Shown here piece after piece: positions 33,732-52,562 of a DNA stretch of 64,000 nt. The DNA is from Zygnema cylindricum. Lineage: Eukaryota > Streptophyta > Zygnematophyceae > Zygnematales > Zygnemataceae. The position numbers were made by a program, and so were the translations under genes. Under the pieces are notes generated by a model, which worked only from the letters and a program-made list of their open reading frames with translations, was not told the origin of the DNA and did no database searches. Positions within the stretch are counted from its first letter, which is position 1, and each line of letters begins with the position of its first letter. The stretch lies in assembly GCA_037447655.1 (NCBI GenBank), contig JBBHKE010000169.1, forward strand, positions 1 through 64,000, in the 5' to 3' direction.

Positions 33732-34715
33732 GTTTGAAAAATGACTTTTATGTATTTTCTAGGTCAAGATATATAGTAAAAGGTGATCTTTTTTATGGTT
33801 AGGCTCCACTCTCTCTCTCTCCCCTGTTATCATACTTATTGTAGTCACTGATGACTGGTCAAAGAAAGATGGAGCCATGGCTGCTTAGGCAGCCAGAAGA
33901 GGAAGATAGACTAGCAGTTAGCAAAAAGACTAACGGACCAAGGATTTGATCCTGATCCCTATAGTCCGTAGCCAGTAGCCGGTAGCGTTGTCATATAGTC
34001 TAGGACCAGTGCTAAGATATATAGGGCGTGATAATTATTTACACTAGTATTGGCGGATTAAGCCGATTAACGGATTTACAGGACTATAAACATAGAGACA
34101 GTTAGAATATTTCTATATGCAGACGGTCGACTAATTTGAACGGCGCACATTAAAAGCCGGTTAACATCGGAAGGCTCCTATTGAAGCCGACATTTTGGAA
34201 TATACGTTTTGGCTGTTTTTGGACGTTGTGTCACTAGGTGCCACGTGGCGCCTCGTCATTCGATTACACGATTTGCAGGAAACCAGGAGACAAGTCCAAA
34301 AGTGACAGGCGTCCCCTCCATGGCCATATCGTACAATGGCCGTACAAGAACTACATCGCCAGTTGTACTTTCTTGTACTGTACAGTATTTTGAATGGATC
34401 CGTACATCAGTAGTAGGGGGTTTAGAGAGGGGTTCTAGGACTTAGAGTTTTTTTTGTAGCCGCCTCTCTCTCTCAAAGCTTGTATAAAAGGTGGCATTTT
34501 TGCCATTTGAAATCTAATCGCCTGGTAGGGTGTTTTCAATGATTTTTTTTGAATAGAGTTTAGGGGAGTCCAACCTTCACAGGGGTGAAGGCAACCTGAA
34601 TCTTTGCCTACTTGGGAGGCAGTTGATTCAAAGGGAAGAAGGGCATTTCAAATTATCATAGAAGGCTTCAAGTAAGCTGCAGTTTCTGTGCACTTATGGA
34701 GGTCACAAAATTGCA
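33732..34715 (+). repeat. 3' LTR of element A2
   Basis: Start mutated (GTTTGAAAAATG for TGTTGAAAAATG), end AATTGCA. Contains ATG-GCT-GCT-TAG (33877-33888), antisense B-box (33942-33952), TATAAAAG (34483-34490) and the dyad TGGCATTTTTGCCA (34492-34505). Confidence 0.85.
34483..34505 (+). promoter_or_regulatory. LTR A2 core promoter: TATA box plus dyad
   Basis: TATAAAAG then TGGCATTTTTGCCA. The loop differs from the A1 copy (TTTT for TCTT) while the 5-bp stem is unchanged. Confidence 0.55.
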
Positions 34716-35350
34716 AATCATTGTCATTATGTTCATAAACTCATATCACTTGCATTACCTTTTTCATTTTTCATTTTTCCATCACCATTGTTTTTTGGTT
34801 GTTTTTCAAATCCTTTTACTTCACCCTTTCCACTTATATCTTGTAATTCTTACATTTCACCTATATTTTTTCCCAAACGCAAATATCAATTGACCTCCTC
34901 CCACTTAGTCACAGAGGATTCCTTTTTACAAACAATTTTTTACTTCGATATTACATTGGACATTTTCCGAATTTTCCCATCTTATCATAATTAAACATCG
35001 ACTTTCTTATAAATTTGTCTTTTCTTGTTAACCTTTTTTCCCGCGTTATCACTCACCTCTTTCCAAGACTAAAATTAAGAGGGAGTGTTGAAGTACAATT
35101 TATGTTGTGTAACTAGCAAACCGTATTTTTTTAATGTATGTTTGTGCCTACAATTTTTTTACTAATCACGATCGTCAAATTTGATGTACAAACTGAAGCT
35201 ACAGTACTGTAGCACTTCTGTAGTTTTCGCAATAAAGGCTCTCCATATTGAGAGTGCTAGTGACAATATGTCCAAAAGAGAACCGAAGCCGCAATGCACA
35301 AAAAGGTACGACTAGACCAATGACAAAGTCGGTGGACCCTATTCACGAAC
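34716..35350. mobile_element. T-rich sequence and LTR fragments
   Basis: 34716-35085 is T-rich, without a clear gene, and ends in a purine tract (AATTAAGAGGGAG) followed at 35086 by TGTTGAAGTACAATTT, the look of a 3' LTR start. From about 35150 to 35350 the sequence matches the LTR at 50097-50832 in the same plus-strand orientation (AAATTTGATGTACAAA, GAAGCCGCAA, CAATGACAAAGTCGGTGGAC). Probably layered LTR debris. Confidence 0.5.
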
Positions 35351-35460
35351 AACAAATTACATGAACCGACTAATAATAAAACTTACTATAACAAACAAAG
35401 TACAGTACATTACAACACAATACAACACTGCACTATTATGGTATAGTATTGTACAACTTA

Positions 35461-36648
35461 GGGTATGTCCCCATGTGCATAATTAAGGGTTTTTTTTTCT
35501 GTCATTTTCTTGTAAAACTTAGCGTCGTACTGCCTAAGTTGCAACCGTACGAAAAAATCGAAAATTTGTAGAGTACAATTTGCATCATACTCGAACTTAG
35601 GATGTACAAAAATTTGTCTTCATGTGTCTTTCAACACACAACCACGACAAATCGCCATCTTCAAACTTTTCTTTAAAACACATCGGCGATGTGTTTTAAA
35701 ACAAAGTATTTTCGACAAACAAATAGGAACCTATATTCGCACGTGACGTAATTTTCAAAAAAATTCAAACGATTTCCAAAGACAAAGAAAAGTACAGAAT
35801 CCGCTATGTTCTGTCCGTTTGCGTCCATCAAAGTACGCAATTTGTTTTGTTTTGTTAGGTTGTGCTCAGTAGGGAAATTTTTGTTTCAGTGGTCTGAAGA
35901 TTCCGACGCCATTTCACGAAAAGGTGAGAACTCTCTGAAGCCGCATCAAGTCGCACTCACCGCACCTTCAAACTCCACCACGCCTTCAAACTTCATTATT
36001 CCGCATTCTTCCACCAAGCGGGCTCTAGTTAAGCGGTGGGAAGAGGGAAAAAACAGTGAGAGTGAAGTTTTCTGACCATTGCTAGAGCTATTCAAGCATT
36101 TTTTTTGACTTAAAAAAAAACACAATTATTATTATGTTATTCCTCTCAGACAATGGCGGCTAATAAGTTTTATCTTTTAGGTTGTTTCATCCGACAATCT
36201 TACCTCGTTTTTACACGGCCAAAATAACAAAAAAAAATAATCTTTGCGCTTAAAATTGGTTTTGTTATGTATCACTCAATCTACTGTACACATCGGCTGT
36301 ACTAAAATCCATTATACAATTAAAAGCAACCATATCATTATAATGAGCCTACGGCACTTCTTCAACCATAGACATGCTCCATGGGCAGTAGAGTGTCGAA
36401 AGGTTGGACGTCTATAAATGTCACGCAATGTGATGCGACGTCCAAAGCATTTTTTCACAATTTGGTGCGTCATCACGGATTGTACATGATTGACAGCTGT
36501 CACGGGCATTGTCGACGTATACAATAGTCACACCCTTAAGTGACAACTTCGTTTGTAACACATAGGGATACCTGAAATCTGGGTCCGCCAGATCTGCGCT
36601 AAAATACAAAGTAAGTTCGCTAAGTTACAAGTTCATGGGGACATACCT
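35461..36648. mobile_element. PIF/Harbinger-like element, TSD TTA
   Basis: Left end GGGTATGTCCCCATG, right end the inverse of AGGTATGTCCCCATG (14/15), with TTA directly outside both ends (35458-35460, 36649-36651). 1188 bp. No transposase recognised; a minus-strand frame of 62 codons near the right end (36609-36421: LSLKGVTIVYVDNARD, then SCQSCT) and a plus-strand 89-codon frame (35806-36075) are the only open stretches. Other ends of this family lie at 10483 and 39660-39674. Confidence 0.6.
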
Positions 36649-36760
36649 TTAGAAAAGTGCGTTTTTATTAATTACATAACTGTGATTGTACTTCAATAGT
36701 CTGTACGACACGACCATCAGTGTCAGTACGGATTGACATGTTTTGTACATCCTCATCATA
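36420..36760. repeat. Segmental duplication, left copy (first block)
   Basis: Matches 39440-39780 in the same orientation, including GTCCAAAGCATTTTTTCACA and CACCCTTAAGTGACAACTTC, and extends past the right end of the Harbinger-like element. The second block is 37490-37870 against 39790-40190 (GAAGATACGATTATGATTCT). The open frame near 36421-36609 is conserved in both copies with mostly small changes, so it may once have been coding. Confidence 0.75.
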
Positions 36761-37400
36761 GTTGTCCTATTCGTACGGATTTCGACTTTTTTCCGAAAAC
36801 TACGTAGTATTCGTTTCTTTCATACCGTTCGTTAGTTTTCGCTGTACGATGTACCAAAACGTACGAAAACCGTCCCCTTAATCCTAAAAAATCCTTAAAA
36901 ATCCTAAAAACGTACGGCAAACATACGGAAATGTACGTCGTTGTACGACATGTGTACCCTAAAAAACCTAGGAGTACAGATAATGTAAGGCAGCTGTACT
37001 GTAATTTACCGGAATGTACGACATGCACGGGAAGTACCCTAAACACCCTAAAATCCCCCCATCACTAACCCTAAAAGTACTGAAATATACGAACGCCGTA
37101 CGTAGATGTACGAAAAATGTAAGTCCGTATAACTGAAATATACGGTAAAGTAAGAAAATGTACCCTAAAAATCTCAAAATAATAACCGTCAAAAGTACGA
37201 AAAAATACGGACACTGTACGTAAATGTACGAATAATTGTTGGCTATTTAACATAAATATTTGAGAACGCACGAGAATGTACCCTAAAACTCCTCAAACCC
37301 CTTAAAAGTACTGAAATGTACGAAAATAGTACGCAAATGTACGGAAATGTACTAGTACATCGGTAGGTACGCATTTTATAACATTTTTTTCATCGTTAAA
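36760..37400. repeat. GTAC/CCCTAAA minisatellite-like array
   Basis: Irregular units joining TACGAAAATGTACGG-type phrases to GTACCCTAAAA-type phrases; CCCTAAA or CCCTAAAA follows GTA at about 36957, 37033, 37171 and 37280. Absent from the other copy of the segmental duplication (it would fall between 39780 and 39790), so it was inserted or expanded here. Confidence 0.6.
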
Positions 37401-37873
37401 TGCGTATCGTGCGTAGTATTCGCTCCTTCGTTTCGTGCGTATTATGCGCACGGGACAACTATGATCCTCATTAGTATTAGGGTGCAGTTACATCAAACGA
37501 AAAGTGAGGTACATTACAGAATTTTGTACCTTATCGTACTATTTCGTACAATTTATTCGTGACTTTTTTGAAAACAACATTACAGAAGATACGATTATGA
37601 TTCTCCAAGGGTCTGGGAGAAAGCATCGACCGTCCGATTATACTCTGGTTTTCATCCGCGAAGCAATATCTCTTTCGCCTCTGTACTGGTGGACCCACTT
37701 CACGGAGGTGAGTGCACCATCACAGAACCAGTAGAATCGCTACACCTGGTAGATAGACACGTGCGACGATGAACAATATTAAATTTTTATCACGCCAGTC
37801 ACGTGCCTTCGGACAAGGTGACCGTAAAATCTTTGCCGAAAAAAAGTACGGTTACGCCACCCTTATTTGACAC

Positions 37874-38491
37874 TACACTGCGAATCGTAATTAGAGTAAA
37901 TTACTCTAATTCGGTCGCTCGAAATTTCGACTCTATGACATCAAATAGAGTAGACGATTCTAATTTTTTCATTTTCTAATTCAGGTAAGTTTAATTAGCG
38001 TAAAAAATTGTAATATAGGTTCGTTTTAAACAGTGTGGAGTACGGACGACGTTCGACCGTGCAAAATTGTACTTTTTTAAGTAAAAAGGTGCAAATAATG
38101 ATTTAATAGAATCGCGCTCGCATGTGAAATCGCACTAAACGAAAAATCAATCACATCGAAAAAAAGCCGTTCGCATAACTCTCGTCCGTCGACAGCATCG
38201 TCGTCAATGTGAACATTAACTGACATTCAGCGCGACAAATAATACTAACGTCATAATGACGTCAAAACTATACGGACTGACAGATTTTGTACGTCTGCAT
38301 AATTTAGTGTTCATAATTTCACCGCGGAAATTTATCGCCGACATAACCCAATATAGAGTACTTAAATAAATTAGAGTAAACTTCCCCTGTGAAAAAGTTC
38401 TATCACATAAATTAGAGTTCATTACTCTAATTGTTTTTTTTTGTTTTTTTACTCTAATTTTTTCATTACTGTAATTACGATTCGCGGTGTA
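37874..38491. mobile_element. TA-flanked TIR element, 618 bp
   Basis: Starts TACACTGCGAATCGTAATTAG and ends with the inverse of TACACCGCGAATCGTAATTAC. Interior carries repeated ATTAGAGTAAA/TTTACTCTAAT. Non-coding. Confidence 0.6.
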
Positions 38492-38530
38492 GTGAAAGTG
38501 TACCTGTATTACTGTAGGTGTGGACGTAGC

Positions 38531-38732
38531 TACACCGTGAATCGTTATTAGCCTTATGTAAGCTATATCGGCACCCCAAAATTTTGACAGTGATACCTTA
38601 AATATAATAAATTGCACTATTTAAGGCGTGGACCATAATCCGCCACGTCTCCTGGTACTAAATTAGAATGAATGACGCTAATTTTTTATTTACACTAATC
38701 ATTTCTATACGCTAATAACGATTCAAGGTGTA
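38531..38732. mobile_element. TA-flanked TIR element, 202 bp
   Basis: TACACCGTGAATCGTTATTAG at the left; the inverse of TACACCTTGAATCGTTATTAG at the right. Same TIR family as its neighbours. Confidence 0.6.
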
Positions 38733-38740
38733 CTGTACAG

Positions 38741-39283
38741 TACACCGCGCATCGTTATTAGTGTCACGATCACTAATTTGGGTTCTTAAAATTTTGATTT
38801 TTTTCCAAAAATAGTATACGTGATTTTAATTTTTCCTTGACGTTAATTGAGGTTTCGGACAAATTAGCGTACAGAACGAAAGTATATTAATATGTAAATA
38901 GTGTGGTGTACGGTCGATGTCAGACCGTACATAAATGTACCTTTTTAGTTGAAAATTTTACAAAAAATGAATTAAATCGGACGCGTTCGCATAGGAACGT
39001 GCGCTAAAAAAATGGGATTGGTCTGACATGTAAATAAGTCTGACATGTACGGATATTTAAATTTCACTACGGTGTACGATTTTTTATATTTTGTACGAAT
39101 ACATATAATAATGTATATAATCGTACAGAAAATTTTCCATTTTTGCTGTTCCAAATTAGCGTGAACACTGAAATTAGAATAAACCTATTTTTTTTTAATT
39201 TTCAAATTCTTAATTAGCGTCAATGACGGTATATTTACTTACACACTATTTAAACTTTGACACTAATAACGATGCGCGGTGTA
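38741..39283. mobile_element. TA-flanked TIR element, inverted relative of 7110-7719
   Basis: Both ends carry TACACCGCGCATCGTTATTAG. The interior matches the reverse of 7110-7719. Another left-type end begins at 39292, eight bases on, without a partner seen. Confidence 0.68.
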
Positions 39284-40260
39284 CTGTACTGTACACCGCG
39301 AATCGTAATTAGAGTAATGAAAAAATTAGAGTACAAAAACTAAAGACAGCTTTCTCTTGTCTCAATGTTTTATTTTTGAATGTTGGCGAATGCTTCCGCT
39401 GTAATCTTGCACTCTGATTTTTGTGTAAGATCCTATCACAAATGTCACGCAAGGTTATGCTGACGTCCAAAGCATTTTTTCACAATTTGGTGCGCCATCA
39501 CAGATTGTACATGGTTGACAGCCGTCACGGGCATTGTCGACGTATACAATCGTCACACCCTTAAGTGACAACTTCGTTTGTAACATATAGGGACACCTGA
39601 ACTCCGGGTCCGTCGGATCTGCGCAAAAATACAAAGTAATTTTTGCTTAGCTATAAGTACATGGGGACGTACCCTTAGAAAAGTGCGTTTCATTAATTAC
39701 ACAGTGATTGTACTTCAACAGTCTGTACGAAACGACCATCAGTGTCAGTACGGATTGACATGTTTTGTACATCCTCAATAGTTTTAGGGTGCAGTTACAT
39801 CAAAAAAAGTGAGGTACATTACAGAATTTTGTTTCTTACCGTACTATTCCGTACAATTTATTCGTGACTTTTTTTCAAAACAACATTAGAGAAGATACGA
39901 TTATGATTCTCCAAGGGACTGGGAGAAAGCATATACCGTCCGATTGTACTCTGGACTTCATCCGCGAAGCAATCTCTCCAGCCGCCTCTGTACTGGTGGA
40001 CCCACCTCACGGAGGTGAGTGCACCATCACAGAACCAGTAGAATCGCTACACCTGGTCGATGAACACGTGCGAAGATGAACTACTACTAAATTTTTATCA
40101 CGTCGCCAAAGTCACGTGCCTTCGGGACAAGGTGACCGTAAAATCTTTGCCGAAAAGAACTACGGTTACGCTACCCTTATTTGACACCAGTGAAAGCGTA
40201 CCTATATTACTGTAGGTGTGGACGTAGCTACTGTACTGTACTAGCTGGCTCAAATTAATA
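39284..40260. repeat. Right copy of the segmental duplication and flank
   Basis: 39440-40190 repeats 36420-36760 plus 37490-37870. A Harbinger-like right end lies at 39660-39674 with TTA after it. The frame around 39864-40079 (71 codons, with EDTIMILQGTGRKH and LVDPPHGGEC) is preserved with indels at 37504-37734; no family recognised. Confidence 0.65.
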
Positions 40261-40548
40261 ACAGTACAGTACTGTACTTTTATTTGGACCCGTAGGCTTA
40301 GATTTGGAGCATTGGTGTGACGCTTCAATGGGGAACTTCGTAGTCGATCTTTCACCACAAGACTTTGTAAGCGTGACAAAAAAAATAAAAGGTACGCCAC
40401 AAATTTTTATCTTCCAGTTGAATTTCGGAGACAGTGTCATTAAAGAATCTGAAACTCACAGCTTTTAAATCCCGGGGTTTTATGAAAAACACATCAAACG
40501 AGAAAAGGGAAACTATTACTTTTGTGAGAAAATCAAAAGTGTGAGAAG

Positions 40549-48480
<7,932 letters not shown>

Positions 48481-49977
48481 GTGTTTTTTTTTTTTTTTTT
48501 TTTTTTTTATTATAATTATGATTACTATTTTGTTTTTTGCGTTGTTTGCTTTGATTTGTTACTATTTTCTTTGTTTTTGTTTTTTATTCTTTGGTTTTTT
48601 TGAATTTCTGATGCGGATAAAAAAACCGCGGAAACTTTACCATTTTTCTGGTTTTTTTCTGTTTTTTTGTCAATTTGTCTTTATTTGTCTTTTTGTGTTT
48701 TTGTCTTTTACGGTACATTCCAAATTACTCTTAAAAATCTTACTCTTTTTTTTTCCTCTTTTTGTGTTTTTTTATCCTTTTATACAAAGTTACAAAATGC
48801 TAATTACTGTGGATAGTACTGAACTACGCTACACAAAGTAGATTTGGGCGGCTACACAAAGACCAAATCTATTAGACAAAGTTGACCGACGAAAAGAAAA
48901 GGAAAGAATAAGACCAAAAGTACAATTATAAAACCGCACTTGAATAAGTGGAGTACGGTTTTGTTCACATAGGACAAAGGAGACTAAAGTTGACGAGACC
49001 GCACTCGAATAAGTGGATTACGGTCTTTGTTCTCGTAGGACAAAAGACTAAGTGGACGAGACCGTACTTGAATAAGTGGAGTACGGTCTCGGTTGACCTA
49101 AAACGAAATGAGACTAAGGTTGACGTACGGAAACTGATCGGAAATTACCCTTAACAGATACAAAATTGCAAATCCATCAAAAGCCGCTAAATTATCTTTG
49201 TCTAAAAATATTCTATGACGCTCCTTTCATCGAAGGATTTTTTAGAAAATTTCGTATGATGATATATCACGCATGTTACTAAAACCCATAAAAAAAAAAC
49301 TTTTTCTTCTCCGTTTCCTGTATACGGTTTGTTTTGCTTCGTTTAAGTTTTCGTATAAGACTTTTATTAGGTTTGTTTTGTGCGAATCACGCTTTCCGTA
49401 CAAGACTTCTTTTAGTTTCGATCTGATTAGTTTTAGTTGGCGTCGTTCTTTAATTTGCGTCCAAGTTCAATGCGACGTTTCTAAAATTACATTTTTAGAT
49501 CGAATTTGGCGAGCAAAATCACAGATGTCAAGCTTGTGAGTGAGTTATTATAATTTAGTATTGATGTGTATCCAATGTATGGGAATTAGTACGAGTATCT
49601 TTTTTTGAGTATACATCATGTCTCTATCGTATGTTAATGTGCATTCAATGTTTGTAATGCGAGCTGGTCGATTTTTCAATCGCGGTTAATTCTGCTCTCG
49701 CGTTGCAAAATTTTGCCATTGTGAATGCATTCCGATTGAGTGTCGATCCTATCATTTTTATAGTGATTTATAATAGCAATAATAGTGATTACATTATTGC
49801 TTAAAGACTAATTTTCTTAATTAGTGGCATTTTATTGAAACCGCTATTGAAGCTTATATCTAAATTGGCACATCTTTTTCCTTTTAAAGTCTTATTCTTG
49901 TTTTTTTTTTTTTAACCAAAATTAGTTTTACCTCAAAACTGCATTTGCGACCCCTCGATTCTTTTCTTGCATGTATT
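48481..49977. other. T-rich then mixed non-coding sequence
   Basis: 48481-48780 is T-rich and looks like intron. 48932-49088 holds a three-unit hairpin repeat. About 49318-49430 has a loose ~57-bp duplication (GTTTGTTTTG ... AAGACTT). No ABCG exon or other gene was recognised. Confidence 0.5.
48932..49088. repeat. Three tandem hairpins, ~64-bp period
   Basis: Units at 48932-48960, 48997-49025 and 49060-49088, each of the form ACCGTACTTGAATAAGTGG followed by AGTACGGT, so that ACCGTACT pairs with AGTACGGT. Spacer sequence (AGGACAAA, GACTAA, TTGACGAGAC) is also repeated. Confidence 0.85.
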
Positions 49978-50083
49978 AGAGGGAGAGAGAGAGAGAGGGA
50001 GATAGAAGAGGGGGAAATTTTAGGTGTCAAAAGGGAAAAATGATTGTGGAAGAGAAATGTGGGAAAGGGTTGAAGTCAAAAAG

Positions 50084-50096
50084 TGGGCCCATAACC
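50084..50096 (-). promoter_or_regulatory. Primer-binding site (initiator tRNA-Met anticodon arm type)
   Basis: Minus strand GGTTATGGGCCCA directly after LTR end CTACA; 13/13 match to the form in elements C and 15548-19800. No gag-like frame follows. Confidence 0.75.
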
Positions 50097-50832
50097 TGTA
50101 GAAGGTAAGTGCATGGTGGGCAAAAAAGAGAGAAATCAAAGAAAGATATCAAAGATGAAAGAAAGCATAATCATGGAAAAGTAGCATATGGAAGTAAAAG
50201 ATAAAGACAGAAGAGACAAAAAGAATACAAAAAAGAGAAGAACAAGGGAGAAAATGTCTTCCCATTATAATCGGTAAATTTGATGTACAAAATAGACAGA
50301 TTAAGTACTAAGTCTAGCTCTACATTTAGAGTGGACCGGTTACACGACGTCCACAAAAGAATCGAAGCCGCAAAGGACCAAACGGTATAACCGGTGACGG
50401 CCAATGACAAAGTCGGTGGACGGCAGAGTTGAGGACAAAAAGAATATTTCGTACGAGGAATCTATGATAAAGAATAATTAATCTAAAAAATATGGTGAAT
50501 GTACACTTCGTCGTTTGTATTTTGTGAAACGACGAGACGGATGAAGAGACGGTTCGTTAAACTACACGACACATAATTGCAATGATTACAATGTGAACAG
50601 ACATTGTTAAAAGTTCGTTAAACTACACGACACATAATTGCAATGATTACAATGTGAACAGACATTGTTAAAAGTTTGTTAAAAGTATATCTGTACACTA
50701 AGAATGAATTTCTATGAACACCTATAAAAGATATACAAAACAACTGTACCGTATAGAAAATTGTATACAAAACTAAGGTACACATAGAAACGTACGTTTC
50801 GCTAATTACACATTTAAAAGTGTTTTTCAACA
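50097..50832 (-). repeat. LTR in the left arm
   Basis: In sense starts TGTTGAAAAACAC at 50832 and ends TTCTACA at 50097; 736 bp. Of the same family as 51658-52457. Confidence 0.75.
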
Positions 50833-50912
50833 GAGGGACGAAGGGAGAGGGAAGAAGGCGGGAGGGAGAGGGAGGAAGGGAGAAGGGGAGAAAGGGAGGG
50901 AGAGGTATAGAG

Positions 50913-51596
50913 AGAAAGAGATGTTTTGTTTTTATTTGTATTTTTGGCATTATTTGTTCTTTGTTTTTTTCCTCTTTTTGGCGTTTTATGGCCTCTCTAA
51001 TTATTCAATTGCTCCCCTTTTTTTAAGTTTTGTTTTTGTTTTCTTTTTTAGATATGAAAAGTTTTGTCTTTCAATCTATTCCCAAAATGGTGATGACATT
51101 TTTCCATTTTTTTTTTTTTTTTGGTTTTTTGGTGAGGCATGTTTTTTAAGAATTCTGAGCAGGAAAAAAATATAGCAAAACTCAAAAAAACGATAAAAAA
51201 AAAAAAAACTAAAAAATACGAAAATAACAGTACCAATGGAAAAAAAAATGCGATAAACGCCATGAAATCCTTTATTAAAGATATAAAAAGGACCCACATT
51301 TCATTTTTTAATTTTCTTTAGGTCTTTTTAAAATGTAAAAAAAATGATCGCATTGGAATAAGATACCGAGATGGGGCCATAAACAAAAAAAGAAAAAGAT
51401 AAAGAAAAAAGACCTAAAATGTCACACTCAAAATTTTCCTAAATAGAGGATTTTATATTCACAAAAAGAAATACTCTTAAAATTTGGAAAATAAAATTGA
51501 AAAAAAAAAAAAAAGTAAAAAATGAAATTGTCAACATTTCTCAATTGTCACAAAAGAATTTGTTGAAAAAAAGTATTTACAGGGTTTTGTTAGGTT
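50913..51596. other. AT-rich spacer between the inverted arms; no gene
   Basis: T- and A-rich runs, with a self-complementary core near 51100-51230 (TTTTTTTTTGG against poly-A). Short frames here are compositional. Confidence 0.5.
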
Positions 51597-52562
51597 GTTC
51601 TCCCTTTCTCCCTTCCTCCCTCTCCCTCCTGCCTTCTTCCCTCTCCCTTCGCCCCTCTGTTGGAATACACTTTTAAATGTGTAATAGCGAAACGTACGTT
51701 TCTGTGTACCTTAGTTTTGTATACAATTTTCAATACGGTACAGTTGTTTTGCGTATCTTTTATATGTGTTCATAAAAACTCATTCTTATTGTACAGATAT
51801 ACTCTTAACAATGTCTGTTCACATTGTAATCATTGCAATTATGTGTCGCGTAGTTTAACAAACCGTCTCTTCAATCATTGCAATTATGTGTCGCGTAGTT
51901 TAACAAACCGTCTCTTCATCCGTCTCGTCGTTTCACAAACTACAAACGACGAAGTGTACATACACCATATTCTTTTTAGATCAATTATTCTTTATCATAA
52001 ATTCCTCGTACGAAATATTCTTTTTGTCCTCAACTCTGCCGTCCACCGACTTTGTAATTGGCCGTCACCACTTTGTCATTGGCCTTTGCCATCCACCGAC
52101 TTTGTCATTGACCGTCACCACTTTGTCATTGGCCGTCACCAGTTTGTCATTGGCCGTCACCAGTTATACCGTTTGGTTCTTTGCGGCTTCGATTCTTTTG
52201 TGGACGTCGTGTAACCGGTCCACTCTAAATGTAGAGCTAGACTTAGTACTTAATCTGTCTATTTTGTACATCAAATTTACCGATTATAATGGGAAGACAT
52301 TTCCTCCCTTGTGCTTCTCTTTTTTGTATTCCTTTTGTCTCTTTTGTCTTTATCTTTTGCTTCCATCTGTTAATTTGCCATGATTATACTTTCTTTCATC
52401 TTTGATATCTTTCTTTGATTTCTCTCTCTTTTGCCCATCATGCCCTTACCTTCTACAAGTTATGGGCCCACTTTTTGACTTCAACCCTTTCCCACATTTC
52501 TTTTCCACAATCATTTTTCCCTTTTGACACCTAAAATTTCCCCCTCTTCTCTCTCCCTCTTG
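51597..52562 (+). repeat. Right arm of the inverted duplication
   Basis: Inverse of 49978-50912, with the LTR 51658-52457 inside. Carries its own 45-bp tandem duplication (51828-51872 and 51873-51917), in an overlapping but different place from that of the left arm. Confidence 0.8.
51658..52457 (+). repeat. LTR in the right arm
   Basis: Starts TGTTGGAATACAC and ends TTCTACA; 800 bp. Followed by AGTTATGGGCCCA (52458-52470), 12/13 to the primer site. Confidence 0.75.

Larger units (their letters stand above)
31893..34715 (+). mobile_element. 5'-truncated copia element A2 with 3' LTR
   Basis: A second member of family A, keeping sequence from the integrase-RT linker (matching A1 from about 21790) to the 3' LTR 33732-34715. 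Followed by AATCA, the same five bases that precede the 5' LTR of A1. Contains two internal tandem duplications (46 bp near 32475-32566, ~58 bp near 33004-33120). Confidence 0.82.
49978..50912 (-). repeat. Left arm of a ~930-bp inverted duplication
   Basis: Inverse of 51597-52562. Includes a minus-strand LTR (50097-50832), its primer site, about 120 bp of downstream sequence and about 80 bp of GA-rich upstream sequence, so the copied unit is larger than the LTR. A 61-bp tandem duplication (from about 50548) is private to this arm. Confidence 0.8.

Noticed and set aside
48932-49088. CRISPR array
   Set aside because: Eukaryotic context, only three units, and the spacers are themselves repeated.
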